Source of the DNA: Planctomycetota bacterium
GTDB taxonomy: Bacteria; Planctomycetota; UBA1135; UBA2386
Length of the DNA stretch: 18,026 nt
Reading direction: 5' to 3'
Assembly: GCA_020638695.1 (NCBI GenBank)
Contig: JACKIB010000039.1
Location: 1 to 18,026 of the forward strand
Shown here: positions 1 to 7,541 of the stretch, in pieces
Numbering within the stretch: position 1 is the first letter of the stretch
How the letters are laid out: each line of letters opens with the position of its first letter
Notes under the pieces: generated by a model
The model's input: the letters and a program-made list of their open reading frames with translations, nothing else
What the model was told of the DNA's origin: nothing
Database searches by the model: none
Position numbers and translations under genes: made by a program

Positions 1-1559
1 CCGCCGAGCGTCGTCAGCGGGAACGGCAAGACCAGCGGCGCCCAGGTCTCGGCAGACAGCCCGCTCAACAACACGGCGCTGCTGCGCCGCGGCCCGTTCT
101 GCACCAGCACCCGGTAGGTAGTTCCGATCACCGGAGAACCGGTCACGCCGATCGTCGGCCGCCCGTTGCTGCCGACACAATCGGTCGCGCCGTAGCGATA
201 TACCGCCGCGGTACGGGTGCGCAGCGCATCGAGTTCGGCCCGCAGGCTGTCCCGTGCGAGCTGTTGCTCCGTGGTCAACGAACCGAGCAGGAGATCGCTC
301 TGCTCGAACGGATCGACCAGCAGGTCGTACAGCTGTTCGGTCGGCGGCTGCGCCACCCGGAACAGCCGGATCAGCTTGTAGCGGTCGTTGCGCAGCGTGG
401 CGAAACCGTTGCGCTCTGGTCTCGGCCAGGAGTCGCCGGTGAACTGCTCCGTAGCGATGGTCTGCCGCAGCGGACTGCGGTTCGGATCGGCCAGGTACGG
501 CGCGAAGCTGATCGAGTCGAGCGGCACCCACGCCGGCACACTGGCCCGCGCGTCGACGCCGGCGAGTTCGAGCACGGTGGCGAACAGATCGACAGCACCG
601 ACCAGCGCGGTCACCTCGCGCCCCCCGGACGCCACCGCGGGACCGGCCACGATCAGCGGCACGTTGGTGCCACCTTCGTACGGCGTCGCCTTGCCGTGAT
701 CGCTCGGGAACGGCGCCTCGATCACCGGTTCGAACGTGCCGTTGTCGCCGAGGAACACCACGTTGGTGCGATCGAGCGAACTGCCGAGACCCGCGAGCAG
801 CCGGCCGATCTCCGCGTCCATCGCTTCGACCATCGCCGTGTAGAACGGGATCGGCTGCTGGTCGGGATCCTTGCCGGTCAGGTCTTGGGTGTGCAGGTTG
901 GCCGGTGGCGCGTGGAACGGCGTGTGCGGCGCGTTGAACGCCAGATAGCACACCCACGGGCCGTTCTGCCCGCGAATCCACGCCAGGGCGTCGTCGACCA
1001 TCTGGGTGGTGGTGTAGGTGGTCGACGTCTGCGTTGAACCATCGACGGTGCGCGGCCAGTTGTAGTAGTCCGTGGTCGCACCGGGCAGCATCCCGGCGAA
1101 GTGGGACCACCCGCCGACCCGCCGCGGGTGGTCTTCGTCGCCCCGCGCCGGACCGAGGTGCCACTTGCCGATCGCGGCGTGGCGGTAGCCCGACTTCGCG
1201 CGATCGAGCACCTCGGGGAGGGTGACAGCCGATTCCTGTAGGGTCGCCGGATTGCCGATGGGGATCGCGCTGCCGATCAGCGTGCGGAACGCGTACTGCC
1301 CGGTGTGGATGCAGGCCCTCGTCGGCGAGCACACCGCGTTGGAGTAGGCGTTGCGGAACAGGACGCCGCGACGCGCCAGCGCATCCAGCGTCGGGGTGGG
1401 CGGGGGCTTGGGGCCTTCGCGGTAGGCGCCGACCTTGTCGACACCGATGTCGTCACCGACGATCACCAGCACGTTGTTCTGCGCGGGCAGGAAGGAGGCC
1501 GTGAGCACTGCCAGCGCTCCGCCCAGCCGGAGGGGCTGGACCAGGTTGTCTCGGGTCAT
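1..1559 (-). CDS. Secreted sulfatase (alkaline phosphatase superfamily), 3' end off the window
   Basis: Formylglycine-dependent sulfatase that would hydrolyse sulfate esters outside the cytoplasm. The frame is open from an ATG at 1559 to the left edge (519 codons), so the C-terminus is missing. Residues about 10-26 form a hydrophobic signal peptide. The metal-binding Asp pair is D36-D37. The sulfatase signature is CSPTR with C77 as the formylglycine precursor, followed by TGxxxxR. K132 and H134 sit in the classic GKWHLG motif, and D272-N273 in LGDNG. After the catalytic domain (about residue 460 on) is an extra segment rich in Gly, Val and Thr that includes GTTYRVLVQNGP. Such tails are known to me from planctomycete secreted proteins, where they may act in sorting or adhesion (inference). 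The substrate cannot be read from sequence. It lies 107 bp downstream of the aminopeptidase gene on the same strand. Confidence 0.93.
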   Translation of the reverse strand, partial: MTRDNLVQPLRLGGALAVLTASFLPAQNNVLVIVGDDIGVDKVGAYREGPKPPPTPTLDALARRGVLFRNAYSNAVCSPTRACIHTGQYAFRTLIGSAIPIGNPATLQESAVTLPEVLDRAKSGYRHAAIGKWHLGPARGDEDHPRRVGGWSHFAGMLPGATTDYYNWPRTVDGSTQTSTTYTTTQMVDDALAWIRGQNGPWVCYLAFNAPHTPFHAPPANLHTQDLTGKDPDQQPIPFYTAMVEAMDAEIGRLLAGLGSSLDRTNVVFLGDNGTFEPVIEAPFPSDHGKATPYEGGTNVPLIVAGPAVASGGREVTALVGAVDLFATVLELAGVDARASVPAWVPLDSISFAPYLADPNRSPLRQTIATEQFTGDSWPRPERNGFATLRNDRYKLIRLFRVAQPPTEQLYDLLVDPFEQSDLLLGSLTTEQQLARDSLRAELDALRTRTAAVYRYGATDCVGSNGRPTIGVTGSPVIGTTYRVLVQNGPRRSSAVLLSGLSAETWAPLVLPFPLTTLG

Positions 1560-1666
1560 GTGGGTTCGTGCGTTCAGCGGCAGGGCGGCAACCGGGGTTC
1601 GGGTGTGCGGCTGCACCCGGGACAGCGCACCGGGTTTTCTCGCCCTGTCACGAAAGCGATCGGGGT

Positions 1667-2974
1667 TCATCCACCGCCGACGCAGAGTGCCTCGATCTCG
1701 CGGATCTCCTTGGGCACCCCATCGGTGAGAACGCGCGGACCACGCTTCTCCACCACCACGTCGTCTTCGATGCGCACTCCGATGCCGCGCAGTTCCTTGG
1801 GCACCGAGGTATCGCGCCGATCGAAGTACAGCCCGGGCTCGACGGTCAGGACCATGCCGGCCCGCAAGCGCAGGGGCTTGCCGTCCGGTTCTTGGTAGGT
1901 GCCCGCATCGTGCACGTCCATCCCGAGCCAGTGGCTGGTTCCATGCATGAACCACGTGCGGCACGCACCCTTCTTCAGCAGGCTGTCGGGACGGCCACGC
2001 AGCACCCCCAGCGCGATCAACTCACGTGTCAGCACCCGGAGACAAGTCTTGTGCGGAGCGTCCCACGTCGCGCCTTCCTTGACCGAGCGGATCGCGGCCT
2101 TCTGCGCCTTCAGCACCGCGGCGTAGACCGCCTTCTGCGGCTCGGAGAACCCACCACCGACCGGGAAGGTGCGGGTGATGTCGGCGGTGTAGTGTTCCCA
2201 CTCCGCACCGGCATCGATCAGCAGCAGCTCGCCGCGTCGGATGCGCCGGTCGTTCTTGACGTAGTGCAGGATGCACGCATTCGGCCCACTCGCGACGATC
2301 GAGTCGTAGCCGTTGCGTGCCGAGCCCTGGTTGCGGAACTCGGTCTCGACCAGACTCTGCACCTCGTACTCGATCATGCCTGGCGCCGCACCCTGCATCG
2401 CGCGGCAGTGACCACGCGCGGTGATGCGCGCCGCCACCGCCATGCGGGCCAACTCGTCGGCATCCTTGATGAGACGCAGATCGGCGATCGCCGGCAGGGG
2501 ATCCTCGAGCACCGGGTGCGCGGGCGGATTGCCCCGGCGCTGTTTGGCGGCGTTGTGCGCGCACACCTGCAGCAGCCGGCGGTCGAACGCGGGATCGCGG
2601 GCGAGTGTGTGGAACACCCGAGCGTGTGCACCGAGCAACTCGCCCAGCTTCTCCCACAGCTGCTCGATGGCGAATGCCTCATCGACTCCGAACTGCTTCA
2701 CCGCGCCGCGCACCCCCGCACGGGGCCCGTCCCAGATCTCGCGAGCCCGGTCGCGCGGCGGTACGAACAACACGCTGCGGTGCGTCGCCGCCCCGGTGCG
2801 CCACGCGACCAGCAGCGAGTTCGGCTCGTCGAAGCCGGTCAGGTAGTGCAGGTCGCTTCCCGCCCGGAACGAGTAGTGGACATCACCATTGCGGATCGCG
2901 TGGGGCGCGGTCGGCAGGATCAGCATTCCGTCGCCCAGTCGGTTGAGCAAACGTTGGCGGCGCTTGGCGTACAT
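1667..2974 (-). CDS. pepP: Xaa-Pro aminopeptidase (aminopeptidase P, M24B)
   Basis: Removes an N-terminal residue that precedes proline; a cytosolic dinuclear metallopeptidase of the pita-bread fold. From the ATG at 2974 it is 435 aa, the usual size. The N-terminal aminopeptidase P domain (about 1-130) contains the typical YLTGFDEPNS stretch. The C-terminal catalytic domain has all five metal ligands: D254 (LLLIDAG), D265 (TADITRTFPVGG), H348 (HGTSHWLGMDVHD), E379 (TVEPGLYF) and E403 (GVRIEDD). The same frame stays open to a GTG at 3013 with a GGAG about 11 nt ahead of it, which would add 13 low-complexity residues. The ATG was preferred because the family homology begins there. It lies between the cytochrome lipoprotein and sulfatase genes, with gaps of about 110-120 bp; no functional link is evident. 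Confidence 0.93.
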   Translation of the reverse strand: MYAKRRQRLLNRLGDGMLILPTAPHAIRNGDVHYSFRAGSDLHYLTGFDEPNSLLVAWRTGAATHRSVLFVPPRDRAREIWDGPRAGVRGAVKQFGVDEAFAIEQLWEKLGELLGAHARVFHTLARDPAFDRRLLQVCAHNAAKQRRGNPPAHPVLEDPLPAIADLRLIKDADELARMAVAARITARGHCRAMQGAAPGMIEYEVQSLVETEFRNQGSARNGYDSIVASGPNACILHYVKNDRRIRRGELLLIDAGAEWEHYTADITRTFPVGGGFSEPQKAVYAAVLKAQKAAIRSVKEGATWDAPHKTCLRVLTRELIALGVLRGRPDSLLKKGACRTWFMHGTSHWLGMDVHDAGTYQEPDGKPLRLRAGMVLTVEPGLYFDRRDTSVPKELRGIGVRIEDDVVVEKRGPRVLTDGVPKEIREIEALCVGGG

Positions 2975-3096
2975 CGGGTGTGGATGATCGCCGGACGCCG
3001 ACCCGGAAGCCACCGCCGGCCCGGCTCCGGCCCGGTGATCCAGCCGCGCACGACCGGCATCGCGCGACCGTGCAGCGATGGGCGCTGCCCGTCGGA

Positions 3097-5556
3097 CTAC
3101 CGCGAGGTCGCGCCTTCGAGGATCCAGCGGCGCACCAGCTCGCGCCCGTGCTCGGCCATCGGCGGCGTGTCGAGCGGCATTTGCTCGCCCGCGGCCGGTC
3201 GGCGTTCCATCAACTTGCGGTACAGGTAGGACCCCTCGGGATCACCTGGCACCACCAGTGGGAACTCGCCGTTCTCGTTGCCCTTGATGCGCAGCAGCGC
3301 CGGGGTCTCGAGGCGGTACTCGCCGCGGCGGTTGCCATCCATGTGGCAGCGGGCACACAGCGAGCGGAACAGCGGCTGGATGTGCTTCGACCAAAGCACC
3401 GGGCCATCGGTCGGACCGGTGATCTCCGGCCCTTCCTTGATCTCGCCGGTGAACAGCGGGGCACGACCGAACGCGCCACCGGCAAGCGCCGGCTCCGCGA
3501 GCCCGTTGCCGTCGGTATCGGCCAGCCCGTCACCGAGCACCTCGCCAAAGCCGTCGAGTTCGGAGAACGCCAATACCGGAACGATCCGCGCCAGGAAGCG
3601 ATCGTGCGTCTCCACTGCGCCGGCGATGCCGGCGGCCGCGCTCTCGCGCAGGGCTTCCAGCACCGCACTCAGGTCGGCCGGCGTGTAGCGGATGCCGACG
3701 GAGTTGGTCGCCGAGCGAAACAACCCTTTCTGCGCGTCGAAGAACTGCTGCAGCAACCGATCAGTGCAGGCCTTGGCCCGCTCTGGCAGACCCGGGACGG
3801 TCAGGTGACGAGCCGCCGCCAACAGGCCCGCGGTCATCTCGGCATGGGCTCGCAGGCCGGCGGTGCCGGTGGCTTCGCCCTTCTCCAGATCGAAGCCGGA
3901 GTAGACCTCGCCGGTCGCATCGGTCAGCTTGGCCAGCGCGAACTCGACCATGCGCGTGTAGTTGGCGCGGAACCCGACGAGGTCTTCCTCGAGGTGCACC
4001 AGGGTCCCGAGCGCTTGCAGCACCGCGCCGGTCGCGGCGACGTCGACCATGCGGACCCCGCCATCGCCCTCGTTGCGCTGCAGCAGGGCGCCCGTGGTGC
4101 TATCGAGGTGTGCCGCGATCAGGTTGCGGTACATCACCGTGGCCATGTCGAGACCCGGGGTCGGCGGTCCGGGCGGCGACGACCGCGCGCCGTCGAGGAT
4201 CCACTTCTCGATCAGCTTCACCTCCGCGCTGGTCGGATCGAAGTAGGGGCCACCGTACGGCATTTGGATGAACGGGGACGGCGGGTTCGGCAGCAGGATC
4301 CAGTAGATCGCGCTCTTGCTCGGATCGCCGCGGGTGAGGATCGGGTACTGCGATTCGGGTCGCGTGTTGATCCCGCCCTTGACCAGCTCCTTGTAGAGGT
4401 CGATGCGGAACTTGGCGAACGGGTCGTAGGCGCCGTGGCAATCCCCGCAGTACTTGGCGAGCAGCGTGCTGACACCGCTCTCCCAAGTCACCAAGTCCTC
4501 GCTGGCGTTGGCACCCCCCACCGCCAGGCTTCCGCCCGTGTTGCCCGGGCCGCCGTTCGGCTTCGGTCCGAACGGGTTGCCACGGAAGATGTCGCGCAGG
4601 TGCGGGATCGGGTTGCTGTCGGAACGGAAGTACGAGATCTCGCCGCCGACGCGGAGCAGCAACGCGAGGGTCGCCAAGTCGCTGGCGCGGTCGACGATCG
4701 AGTACGACTCCGGCCGGCCCGCGGAATCCTCGTTCACCCGCACTGCGCTGGGCAACCACCGCAACCCGGAGTTCGGATCGTAGTCGGCCGGGAACGCGAA
4801 CGGGCCGAGCACCGCATCGTCCATGAACATGCTGGAGAACACGGTTTCCTCCGCGGCGATCACCTGCTGCATCAGCAGGAGGCCGAGCATGCCTTCCTCG
4901 GGCGTCGCCCCGGGACGGTCGCCGCGGTTGCGCTGCAGCAGGTTCGAAGCCAGCATCAGTCGACCGAGCATGGCGCGCGCGACCTGGGCCAGCTCGACCT
5001 TGCCTCGCACCACGGGCTTGGTCTCGCGTAGGCCGCTTCCCGCTGCCGCGAAGTCGGCCATGCCGACCGTCCAGGGCATCACGATCGGCCGCAGTCCGGG
5101 CGGTAGGTCGGCGCCGGCGAGCCGGGCCAGATCGCCGAGATGCTGCGCCATCGTCTCGTCGAGGTTGCTGCCGTTGTTGTTGTCGTCACCCGGTGCTCCG
5201 GTGGCTTCCGCCAACCGTCGGATGTACGCCGAACCCTCCATCGACGCACCGTCTTGCGCGTGGAACGCGCTGGTCTCCAGGTGCGTCCGCGCCATCGCGA
5301 CCAGGCGATCGCGGAGCGCGGTGTCGGCCATGGTCAAGCTCGCGCGATTGGCTCGCAAACCGACCGTGCCCGTCGACAGCAGCAGCGAGGCAGCCAAACC
5401 GTCCGCCTCCCCACCGGCGGTGGTCGGCGCCCCGACACGCAGCGAGAGGTTCTCCGCTGGCGGGACCACGGTCGTGGAGCTGCTCCCGCTGCAGCCGACC
5501 CCGAACAGGAGGAGCAGAACGGTGAGGAAACGAGGATCAGGGTGACGACGGGACAT
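3097..5556 (-). CDS. Large lipoprotein with two planctomycete-type cytochrome c segments
   Basis: An 819-aa exported protein. Residues 10-21 are a hydrophobic signal followed by a lipobox-like GVGC with C22 as the probable lipid-anchored cysteine. There are two haem c motifs: CGDCH (C370-C373-H374) and CARCH (C734-C737-H738). Both are followed by a QMP stretch (about M432 and M793) that could give the distal Met ligand, and by GDPxxSxxY, as in planctomycete cytochrome (PSCyt1-like) domains. Between them (about 470-660) is an Ala/Leu-rich helical region. Residues 680-688 read DTDGNGLAE, resembling a calcium loop. The N-terminal 340 residues are also mostly helical with no domain I recognise. 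It is probably a periplasmic redox protein of unknown partner. It starts 30 bp after the GNAT gene stop, so the two may be co-transcribed. Confidence 0.88.
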   Translation of the reverse strand: MSRRHPDPRFLTVLLLLFGVGCSGSSSTTVVPPAENLSLRVGAPTTAGGEADGLAASLLLSTGTVGLRANRASLTMADTALRDRLVAMARTHLETSAFHAQDGASMEGSAYIRRLAEATGAPGDDNNNGSNLDETMAQHLGDLARLAGADLPPGLRPIVMPWTVGMADFAAAGSGLRETKPVVRGKVELAQVARAMLGRLMLASNLLQRNRGDRPGATPEEGMLGLLLMQQVIAAEETVFSSMFMDDAVLGPFAFPADYDPNSGLRWLPSAVRVNEDSAGRPESYSIVDRASDLATLALLLRVGGEISYFRSDSNPIPHLRDIFRGNPFGPKPNGGPGNTGGSLAVGGANASEDLVTWESGVSTLLAKYCGDCHGAYDPFAKFRIDLYKELVKGGINTRPESQYPILTRGDPSKSAIYWILLPNPPSPFIQMPYGGPYFDPTSAEVKLIEKWILDGARSSPPGPPTPGLDMATVMYRNLIAAHLDSTTGALLQRNEGDGGVRMVDVAATGAVLQALGTLVHLEEDLVGFRANYTRMVEFALAKLTDATGEVYSGFDLEKGEATGTAGLRAHAEMTAGLLAAARHLTVPGLPERAKACTDRLLQQFFDAQKGLFRSATNSVGIRYTPADLSAVLEALRESAAAGIAGAVETHDRFLARIVPVLAFSELDGFGEVLGDGLADTDGNGLAEPALAGGAFGRAPLFTGEIKEGPEITGPTDGPVLWSKHIQPLFRSLCARCHMDGNRRGEYRLETPALLRIKGNENGEFPLVVPGDPEGSYLYRKLMERRPAAGEQMPLDTPPMAEHGRELVRRWILEGATSR

Positions 5557-5586
5557 GGAGAACTGCTCGCGTGAGGGACCGCAGCA

Positions 5587-6108
5587 TCAAATAGTACCCG
5601 CTCCCGCGGCGAGACGCGCCAATGCGTCACCATCGAGGCGGCACAACCTCCATGGATCCGCGAGCTCGGCGCCGAGTCGCCGGTAGAAGTCGATCGCGGG
5701 CCGGTTCCACTCCAGCACCGTCCAGTCCAGTCGAGGACACCGGCGCTGCACCGCGACCGCCGCTACCTGCGCGAGCAGGGCTTTCCCCAGCCCGGTGCCC
5801 CGCATTTGCGGAGTAACGTACAAATCCTCGAGGTACAGGGTCGGCCGCGTCAGGAAGGTCGAGTAGGCGCCGAGGAACACCGCGTAGCCGACGACTCGCC
5901 CCGCTGCCTCGGCGACGAGCGCCTCGCAGGCCGGCGGCGTGCCGAACAGATGTGCGTGCAGGTCTGCCGCCGAGGCGTGCATCTGGTGTTCCAGCCGTTC
6001 GTACTGCGCGAGTTCGCGGATCAGCCCCAGGATCGCCTCCACGTCTGCGGGCCGCGCAGCGCGCACCACGGCGCGCTGTTCCTGATGGCATTGGGCTTTG
6101 GAAGTCAT
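5587..6108 (-). CDS. GNAT N-acetyltransferase, SSAT/thialysine acetyltransferase-like
   Basis: Predicted cytosolic acetyl-CoA-dependent N-acetyltransferase. The acetyl-CoA loop QMRGTGLGK follows the beta-strand LYLEDLYV. The C-terminal part reads WNRPAIDFYRRLGA. Together with LIRELAQYE near the N-terminus, these are the hallmarks of the spermidine/spermine (diamine) and thialysine acetyltransferase group, so a small polyamine or lysine-like substrate is plausible but not proven. From the ATG at 6108 it is 173 aa; a GTG at 6129 would add seven residues, and neither start has a clear ribosome binding site. It is divergent from the Cys-rich lipoprotein genes, with about 100 bp between start codons, so the promoters of both units must lie in that short gap. 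Confidence 0.88.
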   Translation of the reverse strand: MTSKAQCHQEQRAVVRAARPADVEAILGLIRELAQYERLEHQMHASAADLHAHLFGTPPACEALVAEAAGRVVGYAVFLGAYSTFLTRPTLYLEDLYVTPQMRGTGLGKALLAQVAAVAVQRRCPRLDWTVLEWNRPAIDFYRRLGAELADPWRLCRLDGDALARLAAGAGTI

Positions 6109-6211
6109 CGGAGTGAAGCGAAGATCCACGGATCATCACCCGGATCGCCTCGTAGCGCCGGGCCTTTTCCGCGACCGACGTCGCGTTATCCGCAAGAACC
6201 AACTCGATCCA

Positions 6212-6550
6212 ATGAAGAAGACGACCTCAACCGTACTCGCCGCCGCTGTGTCCGGCCTCCTGATGGGAGGGATGACCAGCTGCGAGAGCATGAACTCGAA
6301 CAAGACCAAGGCCGAGGCCGCGAACGCCGGCAAGCACGTCTGCAAGGGCATGAATCAGTGCAAGGGCCAGGGTGGCTGCGGCGGCACGGCCGGCAAGAAC
6401 GAGTGCAGCGGCAAGGGCGGATGCGCCACGGTGGCGCACCACGAGTGCGCGGGAAAGAACGCCTGCAAGGGTCAGGGCGGTTGCGGCGGCAAGGCTGGCA
6501 AGAACGAGTGTGCCGGCAAGGGTGGCTGCGCCGTACCGCTCAAGCACTGA
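6212..6550 (+). CDS. Cys-rich lipoprotein, bufferin-like MNIO precursor, copy 1
   Basis: A 112-aa exported peptide. It has Lys at positions 2-3, a hydrophobic core to residue 20 and a lipobox-like MTSC, so C24 would be lipidated after signal peptidase II cleavage. A short linker (25-40) follows. The core then has ten cysteines at 44, 50, 56, 65, 71, 79, 85, 91, 100 and 106, in a background of Gly, Lys and Asn. Its CxGxNxCKG motif resembles precursors found next to DUF692/DUF2063 pairs (BufA2-type bufferins, from memory of the family). The inferred role is a metal-binding, post-translationally modified peptide on the cell surface or in the periplasm. The frame extends upstream to 6098, but the start was placed here because the paralogue at 6882 begins with the same residues. 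No clear ribosome binding site is present. Confidence 0.87.
   Translation: MKKTTSTVLAAAVSGLLMGGMTSCESMNSNKTKAEAANAGKHVCKGMNQCKGQGGCGGTAGKNECSGKGGCATVAHHECAGKNACKGQGGCGGKAGKNECAGKGGCAVPLKH
6341..6529 (+). repeat. Two five-cysteine modules in precursor copy 1
   Basis: Module 1 spans 6341-6424 (C44 to C71) and module 2 spans 6446-6529 (C79 to C106). Each is 28 residues with Cys spacing 6-6-9-6, and the period is 35 residues. The shared frame is CxGxN, CKGQGG, CGG, GKNEC, GKGGC. A His pair (HH) sits just before module 2 and a Lys-His ends the protein, so both linkers offer extra metal-binding side chains. Confidence 0.85.
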
Positions 6551-6881
6551 GCCGCGAGTCCACGAGCGACCCGCGATCGGACCGAGGTCTTCCGAAGGAC
6601 CGAATCTGACCGGGCCGGACGCTCCAACCGAGGAGTGGCCCGGCCCACCACCTCGGCGGCGAGGACCCGAGGGTCCGGGGCGCAGCCGGCAGCTCGCTCG
6701 GCCGCAGACGGGGATGCACCTGCCGAAGTCGTTCCCGCTCAGCGGAGCCAGCAGCGATCTCGCTGGACGGTCCTCCGCGGCGGGCGATCTCGGCACGGGT
6801 GCTTGGGAACTCGCGATGCACGAGGGAAGATCTGCGCCCGCCTGTTGACGGCCGAATCACGGTCGCCGGAGCACTGAACCC
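6551..6881 (+). other. 331-bp spacer between the two precursor genes, with RNA hairpins
   Basis: No convincing gene was seen on either strand. The strongest structure is a hairpin at 6610-6643: a 7-bp outer stem (CCGGGCC with GGCCCGG) and an inner 4-bp stem (CTCC with GGAG) around a 6-nt loop. Smaller hairpins lie at 6584-6602 (the GGTCTT/GAGGACC area) and 6663-6676 (GGACC-CGAG-GGTCC). None is followed by a T-run, so this is not a standard intrinsic terminator. It may protect the mRNA 3' end or cause partial read-through. A GGAG at 6868-6871 lies 10 nt before the second ATG and is its likely ribosome binding site. Confidence 0.5.
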
Positions 6882-7244
6882 ATGAAGAAGACGACGTCCA
6901 CCGTTCTCGCCGCCGCCGTGTCTGGCCTGCTGATGGGAGGCATGACGAGCTGCGAGAAGCAGACCAGCAAGACCGACAAGCCGACGAACAACACCAAGAC
7001 CAAGGTCGATGCCGCCAGCGCCGGCAAGCACGTCTGCAAGGGCATGAACGAGTGCAAGGGCAAGGGCGGCTGTGGCACCACCAAGGGCAAGAACGAGTGC
7101 AAGGGCAAGGGTGGCTGTGCCACCGCGGCGCACCACACCTGTGCCGGCAAGAACGCCTGCAAGGGCCTGGGTGGATGTGGTGGCAAGGCCGGTAAGAACG
7201 AGTGCTCCGGCAAGGGCGGCTGCGCCGTCCCGGTCAAGCACTAG
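6882..7244 (+). CDS. Cys-rich lipoprotein, bufferin-like MNIO precursor, copy 2
   Basis: A 120-aa paralogue of the gene at 6212. The first 25 residues are identical to copy 1 although eight of those codons differ by silent changes. C24 is the lipobox cysteine. The linker (25-48) is longer and richer in Lys, Thr and Asn. The core cysteines are 52, 58, 64, 73, 79, 87, 93, 99, 108 and 114, with exactly the same spacing as copy 1. About 10 of the 74 core residues differ, never a Cys or His. The pattern indicates an old duplication kept under selection on both signal and core. It is followed, after 297 bp, by the MNIO gene, its presumed modifying enzyme. Alternative: an unmodified metallothionein-like lipoprotein. 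Confidence 0.87.
   Translation: MKKTTSTVLAAAVSGLLMGGMTSCEKQTSKTDKPTNNTKTKVDAASAGKHVCKGMNECKGKGGCGTTKGKNECKGKGGCATAAHHTCAGKNACKGLGGCGGKAGKNECSGKGGCAVPVKH
7035..7223 (+). repeat. Two five-cysteine modules in precursor copy 2
   Basis: Module 1 is 7035-7118 (C52 to C79) and module 2 is 7140-7223 (C87 to C114), again 28 residues each with spacing 6-6-9-6 and a 35-residue period. Module 2 is more alike between the two genes than module 1 is, since most of the core substitutions fall in module 1 and the linker after it. Confidence 0.85.
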
Positions 7245-7271
7245 GACTCGGCTGCGTTTTCGGGCTGCGAC

Positions 7272-7318
7272 CTGTGCCGAAGTCCACCCACCTCCTGAAT
7301 CGCCCTTCTGTGGCACAG
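7272..7318 (+). promoter_or_regulatory. Long hairpin between precursor 2 and the MNIO gene
   Basis: CTGTGCC (7272-7278) pairs with GGCACAG (7312-7318) and GAAG (7279-7282) with CTTC (7305-7308), leaving a 3-nt bulge and a 22-nt loop that contains ACCTCCT. The right arm also holds an 11-bp palindrome, CTGTGGCACAG (7308-7318). It lies 28 bp after the precursor stop codon. It could trim or attenuate the transcript so that precursors outnumber the enzyme (inference). The rest of 7245-7541 shows no credible gene. Confidence 0.4.
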
Positions 7319-7541
7319 ACTCCTGGTCCCGACTGTTCATGAGCAGCGTCGCGAGCTCCTGCCGCATGACTCGCCGACGCGTGCACCGAGCCTCGGTGGC
7401 AGCCCGCTGGATCAGACGACTCATGCGTGGCGCCGCGCGCGCAAGCGGGGTCGGGATTGTCACGAGCGACCTGGCGCCGTCGCAGCAGCTCGGCCATGCC
7501 GTGCCTGCGCTGCCCCGGAATGGCGCTACCGGGTCGGACTG

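Noticed and set aside
3016..3035. Direct repeat CCGGCCCGG twice, 2 bp apart, before the aminopeptidase gene
   Set aside because: Low-complexity GC sequence; no dyad partner protein or spacing pattern to support an operator.
2980..5031. Plus-strand open frame of 683 codons
   Set aside because: It lies antisense to the cytochrome lipoprotein, whose frame has a signal peptide, two CxxCH motifs and family motifs. The antisense product is Arg/His/Gln-rich with no motif.
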